From assembly GCF_039536765.1 (NCBI RefSeq), contig NZ_BAAAZF010000001.1, forward strand, positions 310,001-374,000: DNA of 64,000 bases. Direction: 5' to 3'. Shown one piece after another: positions 62,359 through 64,000 of this stretch (its first letter is position 1; every line of letters begins with the position of its first letter). The translations under genes were made by a program, and so were the position numbers. Source of the stretch: Parerythrobacter jejuensis (GTDB lineage: Bacteria > Pseudomonadota > Alphaproteobacteria > Sphingomonadales > Sphingomonadaceae). The notes below the pieces were generated by a model. It ran no database searches. It saw nothing but the letters and a program-made list of their open reading frames with translations, and was not told where the DNA came from.

Positions 62359-62532
62359 TTAGCTGTAATTGCCGAGGCGATGGTGCAGCGCATTGATCTT
62401 GGCCAATTCATCGCGATCCTCGATCGTCTTGGCATGGCTTTCCAATGCGCGGCGCAGCAATTTGAAATCTGCGGTGGAGAGCAGGGCGCGTGCGCGACCC
62501 GGCTCTTTGGGTGCAGTGGCGTTATCCGTCAT
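62359..62532 (-). CDS. 57-residue protein encoded directly downstream of isocitrate lyase
   Basis: A very short gene reading MTDNATAPKEPGRARALLST and continuing to end in LHHRLGNYS. It is predicted to be helical and basic in the middle (ADFKLLRRALESHAK, then RDELAKINALHHRLG) with no membrane segment. GGAGAGAAC lies 5-12 bases before the ATG. It starts 11 bases after the aceA stop on the same strand and is followed by a terminator, so it is the last gene of the aceA transcript. No family is recognised; conservation next to aceA in relatives would show whether it is a regulator or partner of isocitrate lyase. Confidence 0.7.
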   Translation of the reverse strand: MTDNATAPKEPGRARALLSTADFKLLRRALESHAKTIEDRDELAKINALHHRLGNYS

Positions 62533-62543
62533 TAGTTCTCTCC

Positions 62544-64000
62544 CTATGCAGCTTCGAACTGGCTCATGGTGTTGTCCTTGCCGCCGGCTTTCAGCGCGGC
62601 TTCACCGGCGAAGTATTCCTTGTGATCATCGCCAATGTCGGAACCGGCCATGTTCTGGTGCTTCACGCAAGCGATGCCCTGGCGGATCTCTTCGCGTTGT
62701 ACGTTCTTTACGTAGCCCAGCATGCCTTCGTCTCCGAAGTAGCGCTTGGCCAGGTTGTCGGTGCTGAGCGCAGCCGTATGATACGTCGGTAGCGTAATCA
62801 GATGATGGAAGATGCCGGCCTGGGCTGCTGCATCACGCTGGAAGGTCCGGATGCGTTCATCGGCTTCTGCAGCCAACTCGGTATCGTCATAATCCATGCT
62901 CATCAGCTTGTCGCGATCGAACGCCGAGACATCCTTGCCGGCTTCCTGCCACGCATCGAACACCTGCTGGCGAAAGTTAAGCGTCCAGTTGAAGCTGGGC
63001 GAGTTGTTGTAGACGAGTTTGGCATTCGGGATCACTTCGCGGATCCGGTCAACCATCCCGCCGATCTGGCCGATATGAGGCTTCTCGGTTTCGATCCAGA
63101 GCAGATCAGCGCCATTTTCCAGGGCGGTGATGCAGTCCAGAACACACCGATCTTCACCGGTACCGGCACGGAACTGGTACAGGTTGGAGGGGAGACGCTT
63201 GGGCCGCAGCAGCTTGCCTTCGCGACCAAGGAAGACGTCGCCATTCTTGATGTTAGCGGGATCAATCTCTTCGCAATCGAGGAAGCTATTATACTGGTCG
63301 CCGAGATCACCTTCTTCCTTGGTCACAGCGATTTGCTTGGTCAGGCCGGCACCTAGCGAGTCTGTCCGTGCGACGATGATGCCATCCTCGACACCAAGCT
63401 CCAGGAAGGCATAGCGGATGGCACGGATCTTCTGCAGGAAGTCTTCATGCGGGACGGTCACCTTGCCATCCTGGTGGCCGCACTGCTTCTCGTCGGAAAC
63501 CTGGTTCTCGATCTGAAGTGCGCAGGCGCCCGCTTCGATCATTTTCTTGGCCAGCAAGTAAGTGGCTTCCGCGTTGCCGAACCCGGCGTCGATATCGGCG
63601 ATAATCGGAACAACATGCGTTTCATGGTTGTCGATCGCGGTTTCGATCCGCTTAGCTTCGACCGCGTCGCCATTGTCGCGTGCTGCATCCAGATCGCGGA
63701 ACATGCCGCCCAGTTCGCGCGCATCAGCCTGCTTGAGGAATGTGTAGAGCTCCTCGATCAGGCCGGGAACCGTCGTCTTCTCGTGCATGGACTGATCGGG
63801 CAGGGGGCCGAAATCGCTGCGCAGAGCGGCGACCATCCAGCCCGAAAGGTAGAGGTAACGGCGCTTCGTATTGCCGAAATGCTTCTTGATCGAAATCATC
63901 TTCTGCTGGGCAATGAACCCGTGCCAGCAGCCGAGTGACTGCGTGTAGTTGGCTGGATCTGCATCATACGCATCCATGTCTTCGCGCATGATTTTTGCAG
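62544..64000 (-). CDS. aceA: Isocitrate lyase (long type), start beyond window end
   Basis: At least 484 residues are visible; the reading frame continues past 64000, where residues just before the first in-window Met read AKI, so the true start lies outside. Isocitrate lyase splits isocitrate to glyoxylate and succinate, opening the glyoxylate shunt for growth on acetate or fatty acids. The catalytic loop is SDEKQCGHQDGKVTVPHED with the active-site Cys, in the KQCGH form used by the long (about 530 residue) Pseudomonas-type enzyme rather than KKCGH. Other motifs: PIIADIDAGFGN (metal site) and FNWTLNFRQQ. No malate synthase is seen in the window. Confidence 0.95.
   Translation of the reverse strand, partial: AKIMREDMDAYDADPANYTQSLGCWHGFIAQQKMISIKKHFGNTKRRYLYLSGWMVAALRSDFGPLPDQSMHEKTTVPGLIEELYTFLKQADARELGGMFRDLDAARDNGDAVEAKRIETAIDNHETHVVPIIADIDAGFGNAEATYLLAKKMIEAGACALQIENQVSDEKQCGHQDGKVTVPHEDFLQKIRAIRYAFLELGVEDGIIVARTDSLGAGLTKQIAVTKEEGDLGDQYNSFLDCEEIDPANIKNGDVFLGREGKLLRPKRLPSNLYQFRAGTGEDRCVLDCITALENGADLLWIETEKPHIGQIGGMVDRIREVIPNAKLVYNNSPSFNWTLNFRQQVFDAWQEAGKDVSAFDRDKLMSMDYDDTELAAEADERIRTFQRDAAAQAGIFHHLITLPTYHTAALSTDNLAKRYFGDEGMLGYVKNVQREEIRQGIACVKHQNMAGSDIGDDHKEYFAGEAALKAGGKDNTMSQFEAA

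Overview
The window is chromosomal DNA from an alphaproteobacterium, most likely of the order Sphingomonadales and close to the Erythrobacteraceae. The grounds are the housekeeping gene orders (addB-addA-trxA; argJ next to an inositol-phosphatase-family gene; zapA-6S RNA-5-formyl-THF cyclo-ligase; tkt-gapA-pgk), the presence of sdhE, DUF2842 and DUF3429 proteins, and a high-GC coding style with tightly packed, often overlapping genes. The lineage call is inference from gene content, not a phylogeny. No insertion sequence, prophage, integrase, CRISPR array or rRNA operon was found.

Layout. 1-13.3 kb: double-strand-break repair (addB end, addA), thioredoxin, an inositol-phosphatase-family gene with argJ, a TonB-domain protein, secA, a TauE-type permease, tRNA-Asn, NAD kinase and a stand-alone EAL (c-di-GMP) protein. 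13.3-23.5 kb: mfd, sdhE, recG, a low-molecular-weight tyrosine phosphatase, a DUF885 peptidase-like protein, an ABC1/UbiB-type kinase and a DUF3429 membrane protein. 23.5-34.0 kb: a 490-bp non-coding leader followed by five co-directional exported proteins rich in DUF11/Ig-like modules, one of them a 1.7-kiloresidue protein with a predicted outer-membrane barrel. This is the least ordinary region. 34.0-43.0 kb: tRNA-Pro, thyA, a branched-chain 2-oxoacid dehydrogenase operon (E1 alpha, E1 beta, E2; no E3), an orphan paralogue of one of the DUF11-cluster proteins, tRNA-Asp, a nitronate monooxygenase, a GPH-type sugar symporter, a DUF2842 protein and 5-formyl-THF cyclo-ligase.

43.0-56.6 kb: 6S RNA, an unusually long ZapA with an upstream coiled-coil partner, then the central-carbon block tkt-gapA-pgk followed by three translationally coupled genes (serine hydrolase, hot-dog thioesterase, TIGR02466 oxygenase-like), a flavodoxin-like protein, class I aldolase, thiamine-phosphate synthase, an M23 peptidase, efp, suhB and tRNA-Leu. 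56.6-64 kb: a zinc alcohol dehydrogenase, an unknown membrane protein, an SLC13-type transporter, an M20 amidohydrolase, a hypothetical protein, and isocitrate lyase (cut by the window end) with a 57-residue gene immediately downstream.

How the genes fit together. Glycolysis/pentose-phosphate enzymes (tkt, gapA, pgk, fda), branched-chain amino-acid catabolism (bkd) and the glyoxylate shunt (aceA) suggest a heterotroph using amino acids, sugars and acetyl-CoA. The 24-34 kb cluster looks like a dedicated cell-surface structure: small exported Ig-like proteins made together with one large outer-membrane-anchored partner. Two of the small proteins (at 23992 and 25537) are full-length paralogues with a calcium-loop-like motif at the same residue number, and the C-terminal module recurs in the last gene. 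I regard this as the best candidate for an undescribed system here; its function is not known to me.
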